Shown here one piece after another: positions 36,024 through 45,963 of a DNA stretch of 64,000 bases (positions are counted from its first letter, which is position 1; every line of letters begins with the position of its first letter). The position numbers were made by a program, and so were the translations under genes. Under the pieces are notes generated by a model. That model ran no database searches. It saw only the letters and a program-made list of their open reading frames with translations, and was not told where the DNA came from. Source of the stretch: Rhyacophila brunnea (Eukaryota > Arthropoda > Insecta > Trichoptera > Rhyacophilidae); NCBI GenBank assembly GCA_022495005.1, contig JAGYXB010002075.1, positions 62,001 to 126,000 of the forward strand, read 5' to 3'.

Positions 36024-36733
36024 TCGTCGCCCCAAAAGCAAAAGGGAACATGTGCAATTTTGGCGGTTTTGAGTTATGAATGCAGTTTTCTTCGTAATTT
36101 TTTTCTCTACAATATGGGCAAAACGGTATTTGTGAAGCAAAACCCATGAATTCACGATTGAGCAAAGAAAATAAAGGTTACTTGTGTATTTGTAAAGTGA
36201 TCTTCATTATATAGGAAAAAGGTAACATGTACACGATTTTAGGAACTATGTGCAATGTTTACAAAAATAATATAGGAAAAAGGTAACAAGTTTAATTATT
36301 TAAAAGTGAGTAAGGGCATTTGTACAAAAAAAATAATTTCGTTGCAGAAAAAGGGCACTTAAAAAATTTGTGAAAAATTAAAAAACCTGTTGGCAGCGAA
36401 CAAAGAGGCCCAAATAAATATTTTGGAAGATCACAATAAGCGTAACGTGGACGCTCGCAAATTAAAGGATGAAGATAAAGCTATTCATAAATGCATATAG
36501 GAAAAAGGTAACATGTGACTTAAAACCTCTTAAAAATCAAAAATTAACAAATTATAAAAAAAATTAGAATTGCATTTCAACTTTGAGTAATTAAGTCATA
36601 TGTGCTCCAAATTTCATTTCAAAATAATAAGTAATAACCTCTCCACATTTTTTTTCACTCCAAAAACACTTAAAATGCGTTTTTCTCAAAACTCAATTTA
36701 TGCACAAGTGCCTTTTTGCTTTTGGGGCGACGA
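36024..36733. mobile_element. TA-flanked inverted-repeat element inside a SINE
   Basis: The ends TCGTCGCCCCAAAAGCAAAA and its inverse TTTTGCTTTTGGGGCGACGA are flanked by TA on both sides (36022-36023 and 36734-36735), as for Tc1/mariner-type elements. Inside, the motif TATAGGAAAAAGGTAACA occurs three times (36210, 36271, 36496) and a related GGGAACATGTG sits near the left end. A coding-like run of about 40 codons at about 36366-36499 reads LLAANKEAQINILEDHNKRN, then VDARKLKDEDKAIHKCI and a stop. There is no transposase. The two minus-strand frames near 35928-36165 straddle the junction and are not genes. Confidence 0.7.
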
Positions 36734-36764
36734 TATAATCCTATTGAACATGGTTTATGTAAGA

Positions 36765-37117
36765 TAAATTAGTTATATTACTTACACGATTCATAAACGG
36801 TGTTAAATAGTTAAGCCTAATTGATTTATGACGTATTTATACTTTAATTTTTATCAATCATGGTTCGGCTAGATTATGTTAGGACAACGAAAAGATAATT
36901 CTCATTTAGCCCAATTTTTTTCTTGGATTTCTTCTGTTAACTATGTTTTCTGAAGTATTTTAAAATTATATAATGGGTAACATCATTAAGACTCAAAGTT
37001 TTTACTTATTTGTAATAGGTTTACATTCTTTACAAAAATACATCCATGAATAACCTATTGGTTTGACATGTTTGTTTGCTTAAATTTACATATTTTTAAT
37101 TAAATTTCTTCAAGATT
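36765..37117 (-). other. 3' flank of the secreted-protein gene
   Basis: AT-rich. On the minus strand an ATTAAA hexamer lies about 20 nt after the stop codon (37095-37100) and is a candidate polyadenylation signal. Nothing else recognised. Confidence 0.35.
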
Positions 37118-38569
37118 TTACATTTTTATTTCTCTTTTAATTGTTCTTTTTAAATGGCCAAAAGTTACTCCTCCACTCCCTGTTGGATACATTTGATTTG
37201 GCAAAAAACCTCTTTCAAACTTTGCCGGAAACCTTCTTGCAAAGGCAACTGTATCATAAGTAGACAATGGTTCCTTACTTAAACCTCTTTTCAAATATTC
37301 AATCTGAACTGATGAAGGAATGTAAGAATCCAATAGAGATGTCGGCTTACGTGCTGGAAAATATTCATATGCAGTCTTGAAGTTTCCATGATTAGGAATT
37401 CTTTCACTGTGATAACTTTCCTGGAATTGGCCACTACCCAAATTGTTCGTCTCATGCGCCGGTTTTGAATGATCTTGGACAAGATTTCCTGAAATATGCG
37501 AATAGACTGGTTGAGACACTCCTTGAGCATATTGCGACAGAACTCTGGGAATATGTCCCGTTTGACCTGTGGGCGAAGAGTGAATTGCTATTGGTTGAGG
37601 AACCAATTGAACATGTACTTGTGGTGGTTGATATTGTGGAACAATGCTTTGAAGTTGTGGAGCGGGAGTAACATATTTATATTCTGGAGTATTGTGAGGT
37701 TGGTCTTGAGGTATTTGGTGAGTATACGCGTATTGTTGAGCTAAACCTGCATAGTTTTGTCTTAGAGGTGGCGATTTATTTACTTTATCAACAATACCAA
37801 GATTTGGTTCTTGATATTGTGGAGCAATCACATAATTTTGTCCTTGTTGAGCAAAATATTGTGCAGCGTCTCCAGAAATAGTTATAAACTGCATCTGGGG
37901 TTCATACACTTCCTGTTGATTAGTATTTGGAAATACAGTTTTATCTTGCTGATCGTTTGCCTGATACTTTTCATCTGTTTGTTGAACATACTGAACTGGA
38001 GCTTCTTGGGAAACTGGTTGATAATAATAAGACAAACCTTCTACGTTTGGTTGATAATGGTTTGCATACATTGATATACTGTTACTAGCAGAAGGATCGT
38101 ATTGTGGAATATAAACCACTTGCATGCCTACTTCAGGTATATATCCAGTGGCGATAGGTTGTTGAGGGTTTTGTCCCAAAGCTCTTGTATGTTGTTGAAA
38201 TGCAGAAGCATAAGAATCTTCTTGTGGCTGTGTATTAGCATTTGGATCTCTTTTGATTTCTTCATACTTAGTTCCAGTCGCGTGATAGTTTTTATCTTGT
38301 GTAGGATACACCATGATTGGCGATTCTTGTGCAGTGTTTTCTTCTACTGCATATTGGTTTTTATCAAAATCATTGGAACCTGATGGACCATAGTTCAAAG
38401 TTTGCTCTGCGTTTATGCCTGGTGGTTGCAGGTAGTCTTCTTTGTTGAGGAATTCTTTAGCCAGCTCACTCTTCAAATTATCTCGTTCGATGTCTTCCAA
38501 GCCGACTTTCTTTTCTTCTGCACTCGCCAGACAGCAGAACGCCAGGACTAAGATCGCAGAAGTCAGCAG
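37118..38569 (-). CDS. Secreted Gln/Tyr/Pro-rich protein, terminal exon
   Basis: I do not recognise the family. This exon encodes 483 residues to the stop at 37118-37120. It begins with a hydrophobic core, LLTSAILVLAFCCLASA, then EEKK, which reads as a signal peptide cleaved after ASA. A charged stretch follows (about residues 18-48), then DYLQPPG, and then a long low-complexity region rich in Gln, Tyr, Pro, Asn and Ser with repeated QYQ, YVQQ and VPQYQPP-type pieces. A less biased C-terminus carries RRFPAKFERGFLPNQMYPTG and a basic end (HLKRTIKREIKM). This resembles insect extracellular matrix, cuticle or eggshell-type proteins, but that is inference. The open frame extends seven codons further, to an ATG at 38590. 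However, TTTTGTTTCAG at 38570-38580 is a strong 3' splice site in phase 0, so the true start is in an upstream exon. The low-complexity region has no stops or frameshifts, consistent with a live gene. Confidence 0.8.
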   Translation of the reverse strand: MLTSAILVLAFCCLASAEEKKVGLEDIERDNLKSELAKEFLNKEDYLQPPGINAEQTLNYGPSGSNDFDKNQYAVEENTAQESPIMVYPTQDKNYHATGTKYEEIKRDPNANTQPQEDSYASAFQQHTRALGQNPQQPIATGYIPEVGMQVVYIPQYDPSASNSISMYANHYQPNVEGLSYYYQPVSQEAPVQYVQQTDEKYQANDQQDKTVFPNTNQQEVYEPQMQFITISGDAAQYFAQQGQNYVIAPQYQEPNLGIVDKVNKSPPLRQNYAGLAQQYAYTHQIPQDQPHNTPEYKYVTPAPQLQSIVPQYQPPQVHVQLVPQPIAIHSSPTGQTGHIPRVLSQYAQGVSQPVYSHISGNLVQDHSKPAHETNNLGSGQFQESYHSERIPNHGNFKTAYEYFPARKPTSLLDSYIPSSVQIEYLKRGLSKEPLSTYDTVAFARRFPAKFERGFLPNQMYPTGSGGVTFGHLKRTIKREIKM

Positions 38570-38585
38570 CTGAAACAAAACAAAA
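38570..38585 (-). promoter_or_regulatory. 3' splice site of the secreted-protein exon
   Basis: The minus strand reads a T-rich tract GTTTTGTTTTGTTTCAG directly before CTGCTGACTTCT. The hydrophobic signal-peptide core continues straight from this boundary, so the residues MCFVLFQ upstream of it are probably translated intron. Confidence 0.7.
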
Positions 38586-38590
38586 CACAC

Positions 38591-39026
38591 TCATTAACTT
38601 AAATGTCTTAAAATATTAAGTAATGAAACGTTTTTAGTATTATATTTTGATTCTCACTAAAGCTTTATTATAAAAATATGCTATTAATTATAGTGCCTAC
38701 AGAATATGAATAGTGTTGACTGCTTCTGAAGCCATGTATTGTAGGTGAGAATCCAATATTATTTAGTATCTAATAACGATTTCTCGAAGTAATTTAGCAT
38801 AATACTCGTATATGCTATGCCCGGAGGAGTATCAGCCATAGAACAAGATAAACAGGAGGCTGTTAGGTGGATTGATGCATTGCCGGTCCCATTGTGACTG
38901 TGACTTATTATTTTGACTAATTCTATGATACTGTCTTTATAATATTATTTTTGTGGTCTTGTTTCTATTGTATTTTTCTTATTGAACTAAAGTTTTTTTT
39001 ACTCTTTCTATATGATTATAATATAA
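38591..39026. other. AT-rich sequence, probable intron
   Basis: Lies upstream (minus sense) of the secreted-protein exon and is probably intronic. No repeat or exon recognised. Confidence 0.4.
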
Positions 39027-39538
39027 TCTCTATATATATAAAAATCTCGTGTCACGATGTTTGTGGTCGAACTCCTCCGAAATGGCTCGACCAATTTTTA
39101 TGATTTTTTTTTATGTATATTTGATAGGTATGAGAATAAGTCAACAAGTATATTTCATACCGCTAGGTGATTAGGGTATCTCTATCCAGAAAATTTTTTC
39201 TTTTATTTTTTTGAAAATTTCTTTTTGTATTTTTTTTATTATTTTGCATCAAAAAATACCTATAACCCCAAATTTTCACCCTCCTACCCCCACCCTCCCA
39301 TTTTTTAATCGCGATTTTATTATTTTTGTATGAACAAATTTAACCGTCGTTCGTATTTCAAACAGAACGAAATTATTTATGTTGTTGAATGACAGATGGC
39401 GCTACGTCCGAGAAGAATTCAAGAGAAGCGTTGCGTCATTTTGACATTTCATTCGGCATATCACAACGCAGTGCGTGCAAAATTTTGTACGATTTATTTT
39501 AATTTATCTATTTTTATGTGCGTGTATTACAGTGCACA

Positions 39539-40144
39539 ATGCCATCAAGACGCAAGGGGGGCCATTTGGGCCGTCGAACGAATAAAGCAACAAACATGCA
39601 AAATAGTAGAGCAGAAAGAACAGACGAACAAATCCAACAAGATAACAAAAACGTGCGTGTAAGCATGTCGCAATTGCGTGCATCCCAATCACAAGAGGCA
39701 CGAGCTGAACGAAATCAACAACGACAATTGGAACGGAGCCAAGCGCGCCGGTTCGTAGTTAACACACGCAGAGCAAATGACCGACAACGCCAACAAGTAC
39801 ATCGAACATTTACATCCGCTTCGTTCCTTCGTCTCGCATTCGAGTACGAGCCAGATATTGAATATTCCGCTCATCCGAAAGTACTGATTGGTGCTATGGA
39901 CAAAGAATGTCCCCATTGTCATGCGCTCAAATTCAAACATGAGTCAGCCGGGATGTGTTGCGCATCAGGAAAAGTGCAACTACCAGAAATTGAGATACCA
40001 CCAGAACCATTGAACGGGTTGCTCATCGGCACGGTTCCAGATTCAAACCTGTCCCTGAAGTCCATTCGCACATTCAATTCATGCTTCCAAAAGACTTCGT
40101 TCGGAGCAACAGAAATAGTTCACAATACTGCGGCAAATGGTTAA
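39539..40144 (+). pseudogene. Helitron Rep/helicase protein, N-terminal fragment
   Basis: The ATG at 39539 (inside a longer frame from 39518) starts MPSRRKGGHLGRRTN, followed by an Arg/Gln-rich helical segment (RAERNQQRQLERSQARR) and FEYEPDIEYSAHP. A C-x2-C-type segment then reads ECPHCHALKF...CCASGKVQLP. This is the conserved N-terminus of animal Helitron proteins, which precedes the Helitron-like domain. The frame ends at a TAA at 40142-40144 where related proteins would continue, so it is broken here. Confidence 0.75.
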
Positions 40145-40247
40145 CAATTCCATTCTACGTTAAAAATCAAAGGCCAAATATACCACAAAGTAGGCTCATT
40201 GCTGCCAATGCCAAACGAACCACATAATTTTTTTACAAATCTACTTC

Positions 40248-40724
40248 ATGGGTGGTGAGGACATCAATCATGTAGATGCACGTTGCGGCTACAATAGCCT
40301 CAATTCGCCTAATGCCAGGCGTATCGTCGGCGAACTAGACGCCCTGTTAAATGAGCACAATGAATTATTGAAATTCTTCAAAGCACACATGCACGAATTG
40401 CAAAGTGACAATCACGCTATTGTCATCAATCCTGATAAAACACCAGCTGGAGAGCACGTGCTTCGATTCAATGCGCCTGTTGTTGACGACATTGCTGGAA
40501 TAATGGTTGGCGACCGCACATCGACGCGAGAAATCGTGATTCGAAGAAGAAACAATAATCTGGAGTTCATCGCTGACACACACCGTTCATACGACGCTCT
40601 CCAATATCCGCTAATTTTCTGGAAGGGACAAGACGGATATTGCATAAACATTAAACAACGAGATCCTGTCACAGGTAATTCATTCATTATGAACATCATT
40701 ACTCATTTTGAATTGAGAAAATGA
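40248..40724 (+). pseudogene. Helitron Rep/helicase protein, second fragment
   Basis: It encodes DARCGYNSLNSPNARRIVGE, then ELLKFFKAHMHEL, RFNAPVVDDIAGIMVG and SYDALQYPLIFWKGQDGY. These are recognisable Helitron N-terminal-domain segments, in the order that follows the piece ending at 40144. About 100 bp of the same protein, shifted in frame, lies between the two pieces (contains PMPNEPH-type coding). Everything from the Rep catalytic motifs onward is deleted; the element's 3' terminal sequence follows directly. Confidence 0.75.
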
Positions 40725-40959
40725 ATGGTTGATGTTTTTTGTTTTTATCGGCGGTCATCGTCTACAGCGCTCTATTCCTCTTTCTGTCATATATCCCATC
40801 CCCACACACTTACGATACATTCGTTATTTTTTATTTAACAACCAAAATATTCACTAGAAATAATTTATATGGCAGAACAACGTTTGCCGGGTCAGCTAGT
40901 TACGAGTATTTATAATAATCATTTATCGAGTTTATTATGTACTTCATAGAATATGATTA

Positions 40960-41005
40960 TTGAATAATATAAATATGCAATCAATTGCATATTTATATTA
41001 TTCAA
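40960..41005. repeat. Near-perfect 46-bp palindrome
   Basis: Two 22-bp arms (40960-40981 and 40984-41005) are exact reverse complements around a 2-bp spacer. Part of one arm (AATATAAATATGCAATT) is repeated again at about 41028-41043. Confidence 0.85.
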
Positions 41006-41979
41006 TCAATCAAATCAATCGATTTAATATAAATATGCAATTTTAAATTTCAGTCAAACCACAGAAATATTGGTAACTCTTCCTGTACAAAAAAAAAATA
41101 ATTGTAATGCAATTGGCTCGGATACCTGGTGTATGACAGAATCAAAAAAAAGATATTAGGGAACACGAAATTCAAACTAAAAGCTGGCCAAAATCGAGCA
41201 AGATTGAATGATAATAGCAGGTCGGATTTAAAACTTAAAAGCTCAAAACTGCAGAAAAAATACTTTCAATATACCTAGGATATATATATATGATATAGGT
41301 GATTATTACTTGGTAGGTATTGCTGGGAAAAAGAAGAAAACAATTATTTGGAATGATTTAATTTTGTTTATATTTTTAAATAACTGAGGTATTCTGATAA
41401 TTTCTTTTAAGTGTTTGGATGATTAATTTATTTTTACAAAGTACATAATATTTAATTAAATTAATTTGACTATAAAGTAATACATTGTCATCAAAGTCTT
41501 GGAAAACTCTCATCGAGAAAGGATAATATTATAAAGCCTGGTAAAATTGGCAATTTCGAGGATTTTTTTTGGGAAGAAGAAATAAAAAAGCTTTCAACTT
41601 TGACCAGAATTTTCATTGTCGGCAAAACAAGTGTTGATATGATTGGAAAGCAAAAAGAATTAGAAATTTAAAAAAATCTCTCAACCTGGTTTGATGCGAA
41701 AGGTATAAGAGTAAAATAAGAATTTAAAATGAATTATACTACCAATATAGTATGATAATACCATCGAATATAATCGTTATTATAAAATATTTTTAAGATA
41801 TCACAGCATTTTATTAATCCACAAATTAATTAATATTTAAATCATGGAATCAACTTATAAATCAATTAATAATACAATATCATTTAGAGGTATATAAAAT
41901 ACACTATCTCTTAAATAAATGTTACATAATACAATGTTATTCCAAATGACTACTTACATTGGAAGTTATTAAACCTTAC
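41006..41979. other. AT-rich sequence, possible intron
   Basis: No repeat or gene recognised. It would be intronic if the candidate first exon at 41980-42000 is real. Confidence 0.35.
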
Positions 41980-42000
41980 CAAATTAATGCAGCCATGCAT
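41980..42000 (-). CDS. Weak candidate first coding exon of the secreted-protein gene
   Basis: On the minus strand ATG at 42000 opens seven codons, MHGCINL, ending at a consensus 5' splice site TTG/GTAAGG in phase 0. That phase matches the phase-0 acceptor at 38570. Joining would place a complete hydrophobic signal peptide directly after the start. The n-region lacks the usual basic residue, and an exon this short is easily found by chance, so this is only a suggestion. Confidence 0.15.
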
Positions 42001-42703
42001 TGAAAACTAAATGCCAATGAAATAATGAAAAATCATTCGCACATTAAAAGAAAAGCCCGTCTCTTCTTTTAGAATTCAACCTGCCAGTTAGGCGAATGCA
42101 TAGACTTGTTTTATTTTTATTTTGTAAACTTGCTCAGTTTAACAAAACAGTAATGAAAGTGGTTCGAAGGAGTCGTAACACATAAACAACTGAGAGAGTT
42201 AGAAAACTTCAGGTGTCAGGCGGTTATCTCGTTTATGTGCGGTGCCATAACAGGCTATGTCACTACACTTTAAAACATAACGAATGAAATTTTAATGTCA
42301 TGATGTTTTTATTTGTGATTTATATCAGTTGTCTTCAGCTGCTAATACGAAGTAGATGATCTTATATGTTCTGGTGTCATAGTTGACAAAGTATCATAGT
42401 AAATATTCTTTAAAAAAATATTTGAATTGAGTTGAGTATTGATTATCTTGTGTAATTCCATTTTACAAGCATTGTTTAACTCTATAGCTTTTTGGTACGA
42501 TAAAAATATTGTGGTAGAAGTGAACAATTAGCAGACTACTAAACGGGTGGATTAACTGCATTGAGGAAGACTAGAATTGGATCGAAAGGAATGTATAAAA
42601 AATTGAAAAGGGCACTTATGGAGGAAAAGAAATCTCGCCCTGTGTTGCGGCGTTAACAAAAAAGAATAAAGTTTTTTATAAAAACTTCACATTATAAATA
42701 ATG
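42001..42703. other. AT-rich intergenic sequence
   Basis: No gene or repeat recognised. If the exon candidate at 41980-42000 is real, 42001-42150 would contain its leader and promoter; no convincing TATA box or initiator stands out. Confidence 0.35.
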
Positions 42704-43174
42704 AATAATTACAAGATAAAAAGAACTTTTTATATAGAACGTATTTAAATTTTCTGTTGAATTATTATGCTCAATATGCTCAAACTTGTACTTGATATGA
42801 AGTAAATAAAAAACAAACAAATATAGATACCTGAAATGTCATTTTGATATTTCATTTTGATTTCCATAGTAACGCACGTATATATTAATAATTTAGTTGC
42901 TAGGACCACCACCTTAGCAACCAATAATAGTCTTTTACATTTTACGGATTTTTCTGAAATAACTTTCCATACAAAACAGAATTAACTGAAAATGAATTCC
43001 TGCTTAAAGATGGCTAAAAGTATTAAAAGAATACATTGGCATCGTGTTCTGATATATTCTAAAAGTTTCAAATGTCTAGCTAGTCGGGAAGATAGTTAAA
43101 AATTGATTGCAAGATTTGTACTGGACAAACAACCACCGGACAAACAAGAATACGAGCTAATAAAAACGTTGTAA
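42704..43174 (-). repeat. Interspersed repeat family X, copy E
   Basis: Minus-strand copy, short subtype, with the GTTGCTAGGACCACC core and the end ACGAGCTAATAAAAACGTTG. Confidence 0.75.
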
Positions 43175-44477
43175 AAAAAGCATCGATTATCAATTATATT
43201 AAATTTTAATGTTATATTTCTTAAAAAACCTTTCAAAATTATCATCACTTTTATTTAAGAATAATAATATTATTAAGTCTTTAATATTACAGAGTATTTA
43301 TAATATAGTGTTTTTTGTTTTAAAGAATTGAATATTTATTGGTCATATTTTTATAATATATATATATATAAATTTTCGAAATTCAAATAATCTGAAAGTT
43401 AATAGTGAAGTAAGTATTGATCTAACAGCATTTTTCTTTATTTAATGTTAGATTGACAGATCATAAAAAGTAATACTTTCCGCAAAAAAATATTCTGCTA
43501 AGGACAGTCAGAACATAACGTAAATAATTTATAACTCTACGCTAATTACCAAAGAAATGTTTTATCTTTATTATTTGATAAAAAAATCTGACTACATTAA
43601 ACTTATTCAAAATACGACTTTTTTTAAATTGATTTCACTTTGATTCACGTTTATAAAAGCTTTTTCCGTTCAAACTTTATACTAGTTTCTTAATTAGTTT
43701 CAGATTGTATGCCAAACTGGAAATAATGAATAATCAATCATTTATGCTGCTGTCGGTAATTAGATTTAGTCGTAGAGTTTGTTACCTAACATTTTAATAA
43801 TGCAAACATTTTCTACAGTCAATAATTCATTTTTTTTTCATTTTTCTCGTTCGCCATGACAGCCGGACATTAGCTTCTGACACCTTCTCTCCGTGATACA
43901 CTTGCTAAGCGATGTTTTTCTTCAACTTTGTTCTTTTGAAATATACACATTATTGTATATGAATAACATTATTAGACCTGTCATTCATTCTTCTTAAATG
44001 TATTTTTCTGTCTAATGAAGATATCATTACTACCTACAAATTAAAATTAAGCCCTAAACTTTAAAACATAATTTAAAAACCTAATCAAATTTAGTAAGAA
44101 TGATTTAAAAACTGTGTGAAATATCTATATTATATTACACACTGAGAGTTTATATTTCAATTTGGACAGATATGGTATTTTTCCACAAATACACCACAAA
44201 ATATTTGTAATTAGCAGCAAACAAATTTAAAACGTGACTCGATATACTTTGGACAGAAAAAACAGCTTTATAAGTACAAAAATAATAAATGTAAACTTAT
44301 TATAAGTTTTCGATTACCTTAATAATTTATCAAAAAAAAAAGTATCGTTGGTACTCGTTATCATTGAGTGTTTATTTTAGGTATTATATTATGACTACGT
44401 ACATTTAAGGTAATGCGGATTTAGTAAAATCAAATAATATTATAATAAGATAAGTACATAATTTGAATATTTTTTTT
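43175..44477. other. AT-rich intergenic sequence
   Basis: Contains a short (TA)n tract at about 43348-43372. No gene or repeat recognised. Confidence 0.5.
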
Positions 44478-44545
44478 AAATACGATGCTCGACGGGACTT
44501 GAACCTTCATTTGCGCGAATCCAGTGAATATAATACGTGTTATAT
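44478..44545 (-). repeat. tRNA-derived SINE-like repeat (family 2), partial
   Basis: The minus strand reads GGTTCAAGTCCCGTCGAGCA then TCGTATTTA, matching the B-box half and tail junction of the family at 1805-1955 and 63457-63600. The A-box half is missing or degraded. Confidence 0.5.
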
Positions 44546-44877
44546 ATACAGTAAATATTATACGTGTTTAATAATATAGTTGTTTTTTCAATGTGTGTTT
44601 GATCCAGATCAAGGATACACTAGTTTGAGAATTTGGCTAATAATTATTCGTGGTCAAAAATCTGAAGAAAATTACATCTCACATGTGGAAGCTCATACGG
44701 TTCGCATAGGAGTAAAATAGTAATTTATCTTCCTTATATTATTTGTCCAATTAAAATATATTGTTCACGACGACATTTAAAAAAAAAACAAAGAAAAAAA
44801 TCATTATGTTTCTGAGGTTTTTTATAATTATGTATTTTGAATAAAACATAACAATTATACGTCGTCATCACATCGGT
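44546..44877. other. AT-rich intergenic sequence
   Basis: No gene or repeat recognised. Confidence 0.45.
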
Positions 44878-45003
44878 AGCTTAATACTTTGGACGCTGAA
44901 GACGCACCTGGCGCGTAATGACCAGGCAGCCGATCGATGTAATTAACGTGCATTTTATAGGTGGTAATTAAAAAATGTTATCTAGTCAGCAGCGAATGAG
45001 TTC
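44878..45003 (+). repeat. Interspersed repeat family Z, plus copy
   Basis: Partner of 25219-25334. Just beyond its end, a tRNA-like stretch with B-box-like AGTTCGAATCT occurs at about 45040-45050, so the family may be a composite SINE. Confidence 0.55.
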
Positions 45004-45167
45004 GGATAAGAGCACTCTCCCAGATAGTGAAAAATATTAGTTCGAATCTTACACAGTCCAACTTTTTTATAAAAATAGATGTTTCCAAAATTTTTCAAAA
45101 TGTTGTATTTTTATTAAAGATAATGTAACACTCTTAAATTTTGTGGGTAGACGGTATTTAATGGAAA

Positions 45168-45629
45168 AATAATTACAAGACAAAAAGAACTTTTTATATA
45201 CAACGTTTATAGATTTTCTGTAGAATCATATAAACTCGACTTGACTTGACTAGCTTAAACGATCAAAAAAATTTGTACTTGATAGAAATAATACTGAAAT
45301 GTCATTTTGACAATATGTTATATTGATTTCCATAGTAACGCACGTATATATTAATAATTTAGTTGCTAGGACCCCAGACCCCTAGCAACCGATAATGGTG
45401 TCGAAATAACTTTTCATACAAAATAGAATTAACTGAAAATGAATTCAATTCTACTTAAAGATTGCTAAAAGTATTAAAAAAATGCATTGGCATCGTGCTC
45501 TGATAATATATTCTAAAAGTTTCAAATGTCTAGCTAGTCGGGAAATTAGTTAAAAATCGATTGCAAGATTTATACTAGCCAAAGAACCACCGGAAAAATA
45601 AGAATACGAGCTAAGAAAAACGTTGTAAT
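45168..45629 (-). repeat. Interspersed repeat family X, copy F
   Basis: Minus-strand copy, short subtype. Its centre contains GGACCCCAGACCCCTAGCAA, the counterpart of the core in copy A. Confidence 0.75.
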
Positions 45630-45657
45630 AATAATTAACAAAATCTTATTGGATATG

Positions 45658-45963
45658 TGGGTCTATTCTATACTTATCGAACACTAAATTGATAAATAGT
45701 ATCAAACTTAGGGTAGGTTTGTATCAAAATATTAGCACTTATTGTAACAATTACACGAAGCTGGTTTTTATTGTTGCAATAAGTGCAATATTTTAACAGC
45801 AGCAAGATAGGTGCTGTTAAAATATAGCACTTATTGCAACAATAAAAATCAACTTCGTGTAATTGTTACAATAAGTGCTAATATTTTGATACAAACCTAC
45901 CCTAAGTTTGATAATATTTATCACTTTATCACTTTAGCGGTCGATAAGCATAGAATAGACCCA
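45658..45963. repeat. Palindromic MITE-like element
   Basis: A 306-bp foldback whose arms start TGGGTCTATTCTAT and end with the inverse. Arms pair over about 140 bp each with few mismatches, including TTGTATCAAAATATTAGCAC, and meet at a short loop near 45803-45816. The open frame 45811-46047 arises from one arm and is not a gene. Confidence 0.75.

Larger units (their letters stand above)
39027..40899 (+). mobile_element. Internally deleted Helitron
   Basis: The 5' end TCTCTATATATATAAAAATC begins with TC after an A. The 3' end GCCGGGTCAGCTAG finishes with CTAG before a T, and an imperfect hairpin at about 40871-40888 (GGCA...TGCC) precedes it. TC start, CTRR end, a hairpin near the 3' end and A/T insertion without duplication are the Helitron hallmarks. 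Length is about 1.87 kb against more than 5 kb for autonomous elements. It retains two N-terminal Rep-protein pieces (39539-40144 and 40248-40724) but no rolling-circle catalytic core or helicase. The exact 5' base could also be 39029. Confidence 0.9.

Noticed and set aside
37465..38383. Several plus-strand open frames of 68-93 codons
   Set aside because: All are antisense shadows of the 483-codon secreted-protein exon.
38570..38590. MCFVLFQ as the N-terminus of the secreted protein
   Set aside because: A strong T-rich tract and CAG acceptor fall exactly at the beginning of the hydrophobic core, so these codons most likely lie in an intron.
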